NCBI GenBank assembly: GCA_964652705.1
Contig: CAZZAV010000005.1
Coordinates: forward strand, 1 to 64,000
From: Aquella sp964652705
GTDB taxonomy: Bacteria; Pseudomonadota; Gammaproteobacteria; Burkholderiales; UBA11063
Length of the DNA: 64,000 nt
Reading direction: 5' to 3'
Under the pieces are notes generated by a model, which ran no database searches, was not told where the DNA came from, and saw only the letters and a list, made by a program, of their open reading frames with translations. How positions within the stretch are numbered: position 1 is the first letter of the stretch; every line of letters begins with the position of its first letter. Positions 44,574 through 54,707 of the stretch are shown piece by piece. Made by a program: the position numbers and the translations under genes.

Positions 44574-46013
44574 CTAGTTTAAGTTTAAATTGTGCAAAAA
44601 ACAATCGATTTTGGTAAAAAGCTCATCTATAATTTCAGGAGATGTAAAAGGGTTAATCATCACCACCCGTAACCAATTTTGCCCTCTAAATTTAGGTAAA
44701 GAAACAAAAAAACCACATTGACGTAACAAATAAATTTGTAACTCTTCATTTAAGCGATCACACTGATCAGCATCAAAACTCATAACCCGAAAACAAATTA
44801 CATTAGTATCTGGGTTCGCGGCTAACTCTAGCCATTTACGAGATGCAATTTTAGCAACAAAAATATCTCGCAACACATAACAATGTAGAATTAATTGCCC
44901 ATAACCGCGTATACCAAGCCCGAGCAACGATAACCATAATTTCAAAACCTCAGCATATTTACTTCCTTGAACCGTAATTTCACCTAGGTTTATAAAATCT
45001 TCTTGATCTTTCATATAAGGAGCAGTAATTCTAAAGTTGTTAACCATGCCTGAAAAATCACGAAATAAAACCATTGAGCAGGTCTTGGCAACATAAAGCC
45101 ATTTTTGCGGATTAAATGAAATTGAATCTGCCAACTCGATTCCATTAATTAAATGCTTATGCTCCACAGAAAAAATTAACGCGCCACCATAAATAGCATC
45201 AACATGAAACCACAAATTAAATCTCTTGGCAATATTCGCAACTTCATTCAGTGGATCAATACTACCAGTGATTGTAGTGCCTGCAGTTGCGACAATTGCA
45301 AAAGGTACATTACCAAGCTTAATTTGTTCATCAATTTTTAATATTAAATCATCTACGCACATTTGCGCATTCTGATTTGATTTAACTTTAATTACATTTG
45401 ATGAACCAATTCCCATCAGCATACAGGATTTAGTAACTGAAACGTGCGCAACTTCTGAAGTAAAGACCACTGGCTGCTGCGATAAGCTGTAAACATTACC
45501 ATCTTTTATTTTAAGCTTATGGTTTCGCGCTACAACTAATGCTTGTAAGTTAGCCAAGGTACCACCGCTTAACATTACACCACCAGAACCATTTGGCAAC
45601 CCAAATAGACTAGCGAATTGAATCATTAAATTGTTTTCTAATTGTGTTAATAATGGTGACATTTCTAAACTTAACATATTATTGTTTAATGCTGAAGCGA
45701 TATAATCACCAAGAATAGAATAAATACTTGGAATACTATCCATATGACCCAAATAACGTGGATTAGCAGCATTCATACTTAACTGATAAACCTTCTCAAG
45801 TTTATCCTGAATTTCTTGAATAGATTGCCCAGAAATTGGAATTTGGAAAAATGTTTGGTCAATCTTATTAAGCGCTGGCAAAGGAGAAAGCTCAGTTGAA
45901 TTTGTCAAAAAATCAAATAACTGCGCTGAGAATTGACGAACTAAAATATCTATTTCAATCCGGTTAGTTCCATCTGGGCTAACAAAATTATTGATAATAT
46001 CTTGAGAAAGCAT
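44574..46013 (-). CDS. PLP-dependent group II decarboxylase
   Basis: The product, about 479 residues from the ATG at 46013 (GGAG 6 bp upstream), is a fold-type I decarboxylase. It has NPRYLGHMDSIPSIYSILGD (about residue 85), FHVDAIYGGALIFS (about residue 262, the HVDAAYGG motif) and the PLP-lysine region SISFNPQKWLYVAK (about residue 295). This pattern is shared by aromatic amino acid, glutamate and 2,4-diaminobutyrate decarboxylases; I cannot pick the substrate. An earlier GTG at 46046 is in frame but lacks a ribosome site. NUDIX and nitrilase genes follow directly. Confidence 0.85.
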   Translation of the reverse strand: MLSQDIINNFVSPDGTNRIEIDILVRQFSAQLFDFLTNSTELSPLPALNKIDQTFFQIPISGQSIQEIQDKLEKVYQLSMNAANPRYLGHMDSIPSIYSILGDYIASALNNNMLSLEMSPLLTQLENNLMIQFASLFGLPNGSGGVMLSGGTLANLQALVVARNHKLKIKDGNVYSLSQQPVVFTSEVAHVSVTKSCMLMGIGSSNVIKVKSNQNAQMCVDDLILKIDEQIKLGNVPFAIVATAGTTITGSIDPLNEVANIAKRFNLWFHVDAIYGGALIFSVEHKHLINGIELADSISFNPQKWLYVAKTCSMVLFRDFSGMVNNFRITAPYMKDQEDFINLGEITVQGSKYAEVLKLWLSLLGLGIRGYGQLILHCYVLRDIFVAKIASRKWLELAANPDTNVICFRVMSFDADQCDRLNEELQIYLLRQCGFFVSLPKFRGQNWLRVVMINPFTSPEIIDELFTKIDCFLHNLNLN

Positions 46014-46095
46014 ACCCAACTCCATTTCAAATAAATTTTCTACCACACCATAACTATTATACTTCTTAAATATTCGTTTAATTTGATATGTAGAC

Positions 46096-48807
46096 CTAAG
46101 CTCTAAAACAATCCAAAATCAACTCAACAAAAGAAATGTATTTTATCACAGAATGTTGATTTAAGCCAATTTGGCAACTCCGATTAAAAGTCACCCCAAT
46201 TTCACAATCACTAACCTGCGGCGCAAGCCCAGATAAACTACTCGCATTTAATTCTGGTGTAGTGAAACCCTTCTCACCAGCAAAGCCGCAGCATTTAATT
46301 CCCTCGGGAATAACTACTTCATAGGCACAGAGCCGTAAGATCGCTATGAACTCTGGATTAAATGAATGCTTGGCAGTGCTGCAATCAATATGCAAAGCAA
46401 TCCGTTGGTAACGATGAATTAATCTACTGCGAACCAAGCGCTCCACCAAAAACTGATTGATATCCATTACAGGTAAATTAGATTGCTGAGCAAATCCCGC
46501 ACACGAGCTATTGTCCATTAGGACTAATTGCGCACCTTGGATAACAGTAGTTAAATCTGCTTGCACACGGTTTTGTTGTAATTGATTACCCGCCGAGTGA
46601 TACATTTGACCACAACATAGATTTTCTACATTCGATGGATAACTCACCGCATACCCCATACGCTCCAAAAGTAATTGAACGGGATATCTACCATAACCAT
46701 GCTCGGCAGCAAAGATGCGATTTGGACAACTAGGAACCAACATCACATTACCTGGTGTATTACTACGTGTCGAAGTGAGTTTCGCATTTTGAACTTTAGG
46801 CATCGTTTGTAAATAAATTGGAATTGATTTAATTTGACCATGCAAAACCTGAGTAATGCCCTGTAAATTTTTACGCCCAATTAGCGCACCAGTTACATTA
46901 GCCAACTTTAATTTACGCCGTGCATGCTTAATTTCAAGTTCATGTTTCAGTTTGTATGATTTCTTAGGCTTCAAACTTAGTATATACGCCCCAGTATCAA
47001 TGTCGACAGGACAAGCAACTTGGCACATTCCTGTAGTTGCACAGGTTTCAATACCATAATATTGATATTGCTTAATCCAATGCTTACGCTGTGCACCAAC
47101 TAATTGATTAATTTTACGCGCAACAGCATTACGTTGCCGTGGGGTCAAGCTCAGTTTACGTGAGGGACAAACTGGTTCACAAAAACCACATTCCATACAC
47201 TTGTCAATTTGCTCATCAACTGCGGGCAATTCTTTCAGATGCTGCATATGCAAAGTATTATCCCGAGTTAATTTCACATCAGGATTCAAAATATTTTGCG
47301 GATCAAAAAGCTCCTTAATGCGCCACATAATATCCCAACATTGCTCACCCCACTCCAAGCGTGCAAATGGTGCAATATTCCGACCACTGCCGTGTTCAGC
47401 TTTGAGTGAACCATTATATTTATTCGCAACCAGCTCGGTAAATTCATGCATAAATTGATCATAAGCAGTTAATTCCGCCGCGATCGTGAAATTGGGTGTT
47501 AAAACAAAATGAATATTGCCATCCAAGACGTGACCAAAAATTGCCGCATTGGCATAACCATAACGCGCAAACATTATCCGTAAATCCTGAATTAATGCTG
47601 GCAAGAATTTGATCTCGACAGCTACATCCTCAATTAAAACACTTGAGCCAATTGGACGCTGCCCAGCAATCGTTGGTAAAACACCTTTACGTGCCTGCCA
47701 TAATATCGCCGCAAGAGATTTATCTTGTGTAAAGCCAGTTTGGTGCAAAATCTTATTTGACGCGATAACTCTTTCAACAAAAGATAATTTACTATTCAAT
47801 TCATCAATGTTTGTAGCAGCGAGCTCAATCATAATCGCACCACTTGCATCATCAACGTCGATTAAATATGGCTGTAATGGGACAATATGTGCAACTGAAC
47901 GCAAAGAATTAGCATCCAATAATTCAATTGCCGAAATATTAAACTGCGCAATTTTGAGTGTCAAATCACATAAATCCTGTACTGTTCCATAAACCAGATT
48001 TAATGCCCGAAATTCTTCGTCAACCACCGTGTTAAGCGTAACTTGCGATACAAAAGCTAAGGTACCTTCCGAACCAACCAGCAAATGTTGAATAATCTCA
48101 ATCGGATCAGTATAATCCAAAAATGCATTTAAGCTATAACCGCTAGTATTTTTAATTGCAAATTTCTTACGAATAAAAGCACTTAACTCTAAATCATTGA
48201 CTATTTGATGACGAATGTGGCGAATATTATTAATTAATTCTTGATTATTTTGAGTAAATTGTTGAATTTGAATTGAATCTTTGCTATCTAGCACTTCACC
48301 ATTTGCCAGAACTGCTCGTAAATTAAGCAGTGTCGCATAAGTATTTTGACTAATACCACAGCACATTCCACTTGAGTTATTGGCAACAATGCCACCAATT
48401 TTAGCTGCGCTAATCGAACCTGGATCTGGACCAATTTTACGCTTATATGGCAATAAATAGTTATTTGCTTGTGCCCCAATTATGCCTGGTTCAAGGCTAA
48501 TTTGGCTACCTTCACCATGAATTGTATAATTTAACCAGCTTGCATTAGACAACAAAACCAAAACCTGATCGGTAACCGCTTGTCCAGATAAACTAGTTCC
48601 TGCTGCACGAAAAGTCAATTTTGCATTATGTTTACTTGCCAATTTAATAACTGTAATCACCTCATGCTCAGCATGTACTATAATCACAACTTGTGGCACC
48701 ATCCGATACATGCTAGCATCTGTAGAGTAAGCATAACACAGCATTTCATCTTGAACGATTTGTTCACTATCTAGTTTGGTTTTTAATTCACTTATAAACT
48801 GTTCCAT
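46096..48807 (-). CDS. FAD-linked, Fe-S D-lactate/2-hydroxyacid dehydrogenase
   Basis: The product, about 903 residues from the ATG at 48807, joins three parts. First is a PCMH-type FAD domain (FRAAGTSLSGQAVTDQVLVL, about residues 65-85; GTLAFVSQV, about residue 235). Second is a 4Fe-4S ferredoxin-like domain (CMECGFCEPVCPSR and CATTGMCQVACPVD, about residues 520-600). Third are CCG heterodisulfide-reductase-type motifs (ENLCCGQMYHSAG and GIKCCGFAGEKGF). This is the layout and size of the membrane-associated D-lactate dehydrogenase (Dld-II) of Pseudomonas and relatives; 2-hydroxyglutarate is the alternative. I chose 48807 because GGA lies 5 bp upstream; the longer in-frame start is a TTG. Confidence 0.85.
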   Translation of the reverse strand: MEQFISELKTKLDSEQIVQDEMLCYAYSTDASMYRMVPQVVIIVHAEHEVITVIKLASKHNAKLTFRAAGTSLSGQAVTDQVLVLLSNASWLNYTIHGEGSQISLEPGIIGAQANNYLLPYKRKIGPDPGSISAAKIGGIVANNSSGMCCGISQNTYATLLNLRAVLANGEVLDSKDSIQIQQFTQNNQELINNIRHIRHQIVNDLELSAFIRKKFAIKNTSGYSLNAFLDYTDPIEIIQHLLVGSEGTLAFVSQVTLNTVVDEEFRALNLVYGTVQDLCDLTLKIAQFNISAIELLDANSLRSVAHIVPLQPYLIDVDDASGAIMIELAATNIDELNSKLSFVERVIASNKILHQTGFTQDKSLAAILWQARKGVLPTIAGQRPIGSSVLIEDVAVEIKFLPALIQDLRIMFARYGYANAAIFGHVLDGNIHFVLTPNFTIAAELTAYDQFMHEFTELVANKYNGSLKAEHGSGRNIAPFARLEWGEQCWDIMWRIKELFDPQNILNPDVKLTRDNTLHMQHLKELPAVDEQIDKCMECGFCEPVCPSRKLSLTPRQRNAVARKINQLVGAQRKHWIKQYQYYGIETCATTGMCQVACPVDIDTGAYILSLKPKKSYKLKHELEIKHARRKLKLANVTGALIGRKNLQGITQVLHGQIKSIPIYLQTMPKVQNAKLTSTRSNTPGNVMLVPSCPNRIFAAEHGYGRYPVQLLLERMGYAVSYPSNVENLCCGQMYHSAGNQLQQNRVQADLTTVIQGAQLVLMDNSSCAGFAQQSNLPVMDINQFLVERLVRSRLIHRYQRIALHIDCSTAKHSFNPEFIAILRLCAYEVVIPEGIKCCGFAGEKGFTTPELNASSLSGLAPQVSDCEIGVTFNRSCQIGLNQHSVIKYISFVELILDCFRA

Positions 48808-49026
48808 CATCTTCCACGCATTCAAAATTAATTGAGAATAATATTTGTACAAACTAAACTTAAATCGATGAGGTATAAATTATAGCCTCATATTCTGATT
48901 CCAAATAAATGTCTCGCACATCACAATTGAGAATTATAAATACTTAAACACCACTATCAGATGCATTAAAGCGCTCTTAAATTTAGCCTAGATTACAGGC
49001 AATCCAATTACCAATTTAGGACTGAA

Positions 49027-50520
49027 TTAATCGCTACCAACAGCTTGTAATTCAGCAGATGTTGACATTGAGTTATAATTCATAGCTAAAATTCGGCTAT
49101 AAGTGGCGGTAGAACCATCAACAAATGTCCCACTAAAGCTCAGATCAATACTACCAGTCTCAATTTTGTCATCTATCAAACTTATTTGATAACTACAGCT
49201 CCCACCGATCAGTAAATTTGTTCCAGTTGAAGAGTTTAATTCATCTTTACAAATTGGTTTTGTTAGCGTAATAACCAAATTACGGCTACTCACTACAGCA
49301 GATGCTGAAACATTGCTTAAATCTTTACCGCCAATATTTGAAACCGTTACTTGTGCCGTACCGCCGACTGTCACAGCAAAACTAAGTGGATCAGCATTAA
49401 CATTCATTGATATAAGCGGGTCGGTTTTACGACCATACCATGTAATTGAATGCACCAGCTGAGAATTATCATATGGTACAACAATGTTACCATTACCGCC
49501 ATCTGGAGGTAGATTAAAATATATAGTACAGCTAGCTCCTGAAGCCAAGGTAGCTCCACAGTCATTAGCTCCGCTTGAACGCGTAAGTCCATTAGGTAAA
49601 ATGATTTTGCCAAGACTCGCGAGGGTTCCTCCTGAATTAGCTAAATACATTATACCAATTTGATTTGTAATCGACGAGTCAATAATTGGCACCAAGCCAC
49701 TGACTAGAACTGCACCACTATTTTCAGGATAAACACTCAAATTAGCAACAGATAACGGTGCCCGAGACATTACAGATTGATTAGATTTGGGCAAATCTAT
49801 TTGATTAGTTGCGGAATTAGTATGAGCAGTGTTACTTTCATTTAATCCTGGTACAACATCAGCACTAACTTCCACGTCGTACACAGAATTAGCCTTAAGT
49901 TGCTTATTGGAGAAATTATCCTGAAGAATACTAACAGCAGATTCACTTACCAATAAATTACTTAAAGTATAATCCTGTTCACCACCATAATAAAAATAAA
50001 GTACACCATACGCCGTTGAATTACCTGCTCCATTAAGCGTGACACCAGAGTGAAAGATTACACCACTTGCCGTTAAATCTGGAACACGTTGATAGCTAAT
50101 AATTTGACTGAATGTATTTGATTGATCACTATTATAATTTTTAACAGTATAAGTCGCAGTAATAACGGTTGACCCCTGCATATCAAGGAGAGAAATTTCT
50201 GGTGTAGTAAATTTTAATGGGCAAGACTGCCCAGCCAAAATACTTTGACACGCCAAAATACTAGCTGAATCTAAAAAAGCTTTTTGACTATTGAGATTAT
50301 TTGCTGTCGTATAGCTAATCCCACTAATAGTTACATTGCTATTGTTATGCACATAAACCACGCTCGTAGTTGGCATACCATCAAAACTTGGTACAACAGA
50401 TGTTCCATCAATGGTAATTAACGTAGCACCGCTTGGCGATGGCGTTGATAAAGATTTATCCGAACCACAACCAACCACGACTACTGCTATAGCTAAGTAT
50501 AAAATTTGAAAAAACTTCAA
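49027..50520 (-). CDS. Large lipoprotein with Ig-like/anchor-type beta domains
   Basis: The 497-residue product has a lipoprotein signal (FFQILYLAIAVVVVGCG, lipobox VVGC, Cys at about residue 18). It then has a Ser/Asn/Gly-rich all-beta sequence with two similar halves. Each contains a Cys-containing segment like ASILACQSILAGQSCPLKFT (about residue 85) and NDCGATLASGASCTIYFNLP (about residue 320), a pattern seen in choice-of-anchor and DUF1573-like repeat domains of surface lipoproteins. No ligand or enzyme motif is visible. It lies upstream of the second pilin gene on the plus map, same strand. Confidence 0.75.
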   Translation of the reverse strand: MKFFQILYLAIAVVVVGCGSDKSLSTPSPSGATLITIDGTSVVPSFDGMPTTSVVYVHNNSNVTISGISYTTANNLNSQKAFLDSASILACQSILAGQSCPLKFTTPEISLLDMQGSTVITATYTVKNYNSDQSNTFSQIISYQRVPDLTASGVIFHSGVTLNGAGNSTAYGVLYFYYGGEQDYTLSNLLVSESAVSILQDNFSNKQLKANSVYDVEVSADVVPGLNESNTAHTNSATNQIDLPKSNQSVMSRAPLSVANLSVYPENSGAVLVSGLVPIIDSSITNQIGIMYLANSGGTLASLGKIILPNGLTRSSGANDCGATLASGASCTIYFNLPPDGGNGNIVVPYDNSQLVHSITWYGRKTDPLISMNVNADPLSFAVTVGGTAQVTVSNIGGKDLSNVSASAVVSSRNLVITLTKPICKDELNSSTGTNLLIGGSCSYQISLIDDKIETGSIDLSFSGTFVDGSTATYSRILAMNYNSMSTSAELQAVGSD

Positions 50521-50690
50521 AACTAAACTGATAATAACATCCCAATTAAATTTTTACAATGGCAGCAATACATGGACAGATATATATTAACAACACACAC
50601 AAGCCGATTATACCAGAAATTAATATCAAGGAATAATACATAAGAATGTTAACAGGATAAACCACAACAAGCTATTCCATCATTAACAGC

Positions 50691-50719
50691 TAAAAAGATC
50701 TCTGTAATATTGAGAGATC
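50691..50719 (-). terminator. Intrinsic terminator after the second pilin gene
   Basis: On the minus strand GATCTCT pairs with AGAGATC around a 9-base loop, followed directly by TTTTT. It lies about 47 bp after the pilin stop at 50766. Confidence 0.7.
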
Positions 50720-50765
50720 CAAAATCATCTAGCCGGCTTCATTCGGCAAATAAAATCCAGCAAAG

Positions 50766-51682
50766 TCAATAAATAAGCCCAGTGTCCTGACGTGGTCCGC
50801 ATGTCCAACGTGAAGTTGGATCAACTTCAAATGCAGTCACACCATTTTTAGTAACCATTCTTTGGCAATTCCAAATAATTGGCGCTGATGCAGGACAAAC
50901 ACCAGAAGTAGACACATTACCAACTTCAATCATAATTCCGTAATTATATCCTGGGCTATAACCAGACCCACATTGCAAATCACGATATGGATTATCTGTA
51001 GGATTTTGAATTTTCCATGATTCCTGCATATCTTTAAAATATTGTGAATAACTATTATAAACCAATGCAACCTTATCTGGTGAGTAACCAAAGTTATCTC
51101 GCATATAAACATACATGTTTTGTACAAAGTCAATACCAGAATCAGTTAATACTGAAGCAGTGCTGGTTGAAGCATATTCTGGACACGGATAACCATATGC
51201 TAATAATGTCGAAGCTCCATTAACTATCCGATTAATAATCAAAAGTCCATTTTTATTATAGGTAATATCAGTATTTTGACATTGCGTAGGAATATACTTC
51301 TCTGGAATTTCAATACCGTAGCATGACCAGCGTACTGCACCACCAGAGGTGACCTCGGGAACATACTGCAAAGCTCCTTTAATCGGATCGCCATCAAATA
51401 TAGCTTGAAAGGCTCCAGAGTTTTGCAAACAAATTTTATTAACAAAACGTGAATTTTGTTCTTGACCATTAATATTTAATTGATTCAGGCTATTTGGAAA
51501 TGTCCCATGCTCTTGATAATACTCTGCTGTCGCTACAGTATAGAAACTCGCATAACTATATCCTTCACTAATTTTTGCACGTGCAATATATGAAGAATAC
51601 GCAGGAATCGCAATTGCAGCTAAGATTCCGATTACAGCACTTGCAATTAATAATTCAATGATTGTAAAACCATTTTTTTCAT
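50766..51682 (-). pseudogene. Type IV pilin gene out of frame at an A7 tract in the leader (possibly phase-variable)
   Basis: On the minus strand ATG (51682-51680) is followed by seven A and TGG, so normal reading gives MKKMVLQSLNY and stop. Reading one extra A (eight instead of seven), or a -1 ribosomal shift on A AAA AAA, gives MKKNGFTIIELLIASAVIGI. That is a textbook prepilin leader and N-terminal helix (cleavage after Gly5, Glu at mature position 5). The frame is then open without a break through AYSSYIARAKISEGYSYASF to the TAA at 50766, about 305 codons. No ATG, GTG or TTG restores an early start in the long frame. The C-terminal half has Cys-containing segments (RWSCYG, YPCPEY, DLQCGSG, GVCPAS, WNCQRM, RWTCGP). 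No pil assembly genes are adjacent. The frame shift may be real, reversible, or a homopolymer error. Confidence 0.85.
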
Positions 51683-51932
51683 TTTAAATAGCATTTTTAA
51701 ATAAACAGATTATTTAAAATAAGATAAGCTGTAGGCATCATAATCTCTGTTGTATTCTTAGTAAATCTAAACCTATCGATCCAATTAAATTCATCCAATA
51801 ATAACTTAATTTATCATATCTGCTAATCTATTGAAAGATTTAAATCCAAAACTATAAACAAACCAATTCATGAAATAACTTTAATTAATACACATCGCCT
51901 CTATGTATACAAATTATACTATAAATATAAAA

Positions 51933-51958
51933 AAACCCACCAACAAAGTGGTGGGTTT
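51933..51958 (-). terminator. Intrinsic terminator after ihfB
   Basis: On the minus strand AAACCCACCA pairs with TGGTGGGTTT around a 6-base loop, followed by a T tract. It is 13 bp after the ihfB stop and ends the cmk-rpsA-ihfB transcript. Confidence 0.88.
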
Positions 51959-51970
51959 CCTTGGAAATCT

Positions 51971-52258
51971 TTATTTATTAAAGATATCCACTCGCTCTCT
52001 TAGTTCTTTGCCAGCCCGGAAATACACCACATGGCGCTCACCGGACTCAACCGCCACACCATGACGTGGGTTACGCACTTTACCCGCCGCACGATGTTTA
52101 AGTGAAAAACAACCAAAACCGCGTATCTCTATGCGCTTACCAGTTGCTATGCTTGATGCCATTGAAGTAAATAACTCTTTTACTATTAACTCAACTTCTT
52201 TTCGGCTTAGCTTCGGGTAAAGCTCAGAGATCTTTTTAATAATATCTGAGCGATTCAT
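51971..52258 (-). CDS. ihfB: Integration host factor, beta subunit
   Basis: The 95-residue HU/IHF-type DNA-bending protein starts MNRSDIIKKISELYPKLSRK. It has GKRIEIRGFGCFSLKHRAAG (about residues 41-60), followed by RNPRHGVAVESGERHVVYFR on the DNA-intercalating arm region (Pro65-like position in RNP). It starts 2 bp after rpsA, the conserved order in proteobacteria, and the sequence is IhfB rather than HU because of this context and the ESGERHVVYF ending. Confidence 0.95.
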   Translation of the reverse strand: MNRSDIIKKISELYPKLSRKEVELIVKELFTSMASSIATGKRIEIRGFGCFSLKHRAAGKVRNPRHGVAVESGERHVVYFRAGKELRERVDIFNK

Positions 52259-52260
52259 GC

Positions 52261-53931
52261 TTATCCTTGTGACAATTTATCCTGTAACAATGAACCTAAG
52301 TTAGTTGTACCTGAAGATTTTTCAGCTTGTCTAACTTTTTTCACTGCATCAGCTTCTTCTCTTGAATCTTTAGCACGAACTGATACGTTAATCACACGTG
52401 ATTTACGATCAATATTTGTAATCATAACTTCAAGTTTGTCACCAACATTTAACGTTTTAGTTAAATCATCAACACGCTCATTTGAAGACTCACGAGCTGC
52501 TAAAACTGCTTCAATTCCATCAACTAATTCTAAAGTAGCTTGCTCAGCTGAAACTTCTTTAACGGTTCCAGTTACAATCGCACCTTTATCATTATTATTC
52601 AAGAACATTGCATATGGATCGTTATCAAGTTGTTTGATACCTAAAGCAATACGCTCTTTCTCAACATCAACAGAAATAATCACAGCTTCAACATCTTGAC
52701 CTTTTTTGTAATTACGGATTGCCGCATCGCCAGATAAAGTCCAAGAAATATCAGATACGTGAACTAAACCGTCAATTCCGCCATCAAGACCAATGAATAG
52801 TCCGAAGTCAGTAATTGAACGAATTTGACCAGCTACACGATCATTTTTCTTAAATTTATCAGCAAAATCAGTCCATGGATTAGCTTGGCATTGTTTCATA
52901 CCTAAGCTAATACGGCGTTTGTCTGCATCAATTTCAAGAATTTGTACATGGATTTCATCACCGTATTTAACTAATTTAGATGGGTTAACATTTTTGTTAG
53001 TCCAATCCATTTCAGATACGTGAACTAAACCTTCAATACCTGGTTCTAATTCAACGAATGCCCCGTAGTCAGTCAAGTTCGACACTTTACCGTGTAAACG
53101 AGTACCAGCTGGGAAGCGTTCTGCAATTCCAACCCATGGATCATTAGATAATTGTTTTAAACCTAAAGAAACGCGATGTTTTTCTTGATCGAATTTCAAT
53201 ACTTTCGCTTCAATTTCTTGACCTACAGATAATACTTCTGATGGATGTTTAACACGTTTCCATGATAAATCAGTGATGTATAATAAACCATCAATTCCAC
53301 CAAGATCAACGAATGCTCCGTAATCCGTGATATTTTTAACAATACCTTGAACCACATTGCCTTCTTGCATTTTCTCAATAATCGCTTTGCTATCTTCGCC
53401 AGTTTTTTCAACTAAAACAGCTTTACGTGAAATCACGATATTATTGCGACGACGATCTACTTTAATTACTTTAAATTCAACTTCTTTATTATCGTACGGT
53501 GCAAAGTCACGCACAGTACGTGTATCAATCAATGAACCTGGTAAGAACAGGCGTACGTTTTTGTACATAACACCAAGACCGCCTTTAACGCGACCATAAA
53601 CCATACCATTTAAGATATCACCACGCGTCAACGCGCCCTCTAATTCTTCCCACGCCGCAATACGACGGGCTTTATCACGTGATAAACGTGTTTCACCATA
53701 GCCATCTTCAATAGCTTCAATGGCAACTTTAACTACGTCACCAACTTTAACTTCAACTTCACCTTTATCATCTTTAAATTCACTAACTGAAATAGATGCT
53801 TCAGATTTTAAACCAGCTGTAACTGTTACATATTTATGATCAACACCAACAACGATTGCATCAACAACTTCACCTTCACGCATTTCTAATTGCAATGAAT
53901 GTTGTTCAAAAAGACTTGCAAAACTTTCCAC
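52261..53931 (-). CDS. rpsA: 30S ribosomal protein S1
   Basis: The 556-residue protein consists of six S1/OB-fold RNA-binding repeats. Four are easily seen as repeated ITDYGAFVDLGGIDGLLYIT, LTDYGAFVELEPGIEGLVHV, ITDFGLFIGLDGGIDGLVHV blocks at about residues 205, 290 and 375. It brings mRNA to the 30S subunit. It follows cmk after 82 bp and precedes ihfB. Length matches proteobacterial S1. Confidence 0.98.
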   Translation of the reverse strand: MESFASLFEQHSLQLEMREGEVVDAIVVGVDHKYVTVTAGLKSEASISVSEFKDDKGEVEVKVGDVVKVAIEAIEDGYGETRLSRDKARRIAAWEELEGALTRGDILNGMVYGRVKGGLGVMYKNVRLFLPGSLIDTRTVRDFAPYDNKEVEFKVIKVDRRRNNIVISRKAVLVEKTGEDSKAIIEKMQEGNVVQGIVKNITDYGAFVDLGGIDGLLYITDLSWKRVKHPSEVLSVGQEIEAKVLKFDQEKHRVSLGLKQLSNDPWVGIAERFPAGTRLHGKVSNLTDYGAFVELEPGIEGLVHVSEMDWTNKNVNPSKLVKYGDEIHVQILEIDADKRRISLGMKQCQANPWTDFADKFKKNDRVAGQIRSITDFGLFIGLDGGIDGLVHVSDISWTLSGDAAIRNYKKGQDVEAVIISVDVEKERIALGIKQLDNDPYAMFLNNNDKGAIVTGTVKEVSAEQATLELVDGIEAVLAARESSNERVDDLTKTLNVGDKLEVMITNIDRKSRVINVSVRAKDSREEADAVKKVRQAEKSSGTTNLGSLLQDKLSQG

Positions 53932-54013
53932 AATATCTTACCACTAAAAAATAAAAATTAAATCAACACACCACATTATGTGATGCACCACTAATAACAG
54001 CATTAAATTATTT

Positions 54014-54658
54014 TCACAACCAAGATTTAATTAAACCAATTGTTTCATCAATACTCAGTTCAGAATTATCTAACACCCTAAATGAAGAATCATAACTCAA
54101 AGGAGCAGCACTCCGCTTGGAGTCCTGTTCATCACGAGTCAATATATCCTGCAAAATAGCCCCAATTGTAGCACTTTTATCAAACTGCTGCAACTGCTTA
54201 TAGCGTCTTTCGGCTCTTTTTTCTGCACTAGCGGTTAAAAACACCTTTAAATTAGCATCAGGGAAAACAACGCTGCCCATATCTCGACCATCAGTAACCA
54301 AGCCAGGAGATTTGGCAAAATCTCGCTGAAATTGCAATAATCGCGCACGAACTTCAGCAATTGCGCTGTATTTAGATGCCAACATCCCAATCTTCTCATC
54401 GCGTAATTGCTCAGTCACATTTTCTTGATTTAGCCAAATTAAACCATCTTTAAACTCTAACTTCATACTAGTAATTAGGCATAAAACTTGTTGATCCGTG
54501 ACTTGTTCTTGTGGGTAATACTTATTTACCCACCAACCTAAAGCCCGATAAATAGCACCTGACTCCAAGTATGCAAAGCCAAGTTGATTTGCTAAAATTT
54601 TAGCTACCGTGCCTTTACCAGAGGATGCTGGTCCATCAATTGTAATTACGTTAACCAT
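54014..54658 (-). CDS. cmk: Cytidylate kinase
   Basis: The enzyme phosphorylates CMP and dCMP. From the ATG at 54658 the product is 214 residues: VNVITIDGPASSGKGTVAKI carries the P-loop, LESGAIYRALGWW follows, then VTDGRDMGSVVFPDANLKVF (about residue 125) and a C-terminal RVLDNSELSIDETIG segment. I used 54658 rather than the GTG at 54670 because MVNVITIDGP is the usual start. It is first in the cmk-rpsA-ihfB cluster. Confidence 0.95.
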   Translation of the reverse strand: MVNVITIDGPASSGKGTVAKILANQLGFAYLESGAIYRALGWWVNKYYPQEQVTDQQVLCLITSMKLEFKDGLIWLNQENVTEQLRDEKIGMLASKYSAIAEVRARLLQFQRDFAKSPGLVTDGRDMGSVVFPDANLKVFLTASAEKRAERRYKQLQQFDKSATIGAILQDILTRDEQDSKRSAAPLSYDSSFRVLDNSELSIDETIGLIKSWL

Positions 54659-54707
54659 TATATTGCACACTTTAAAAATTAATTATCTAAACATTCAATC
54701 TGGAACA

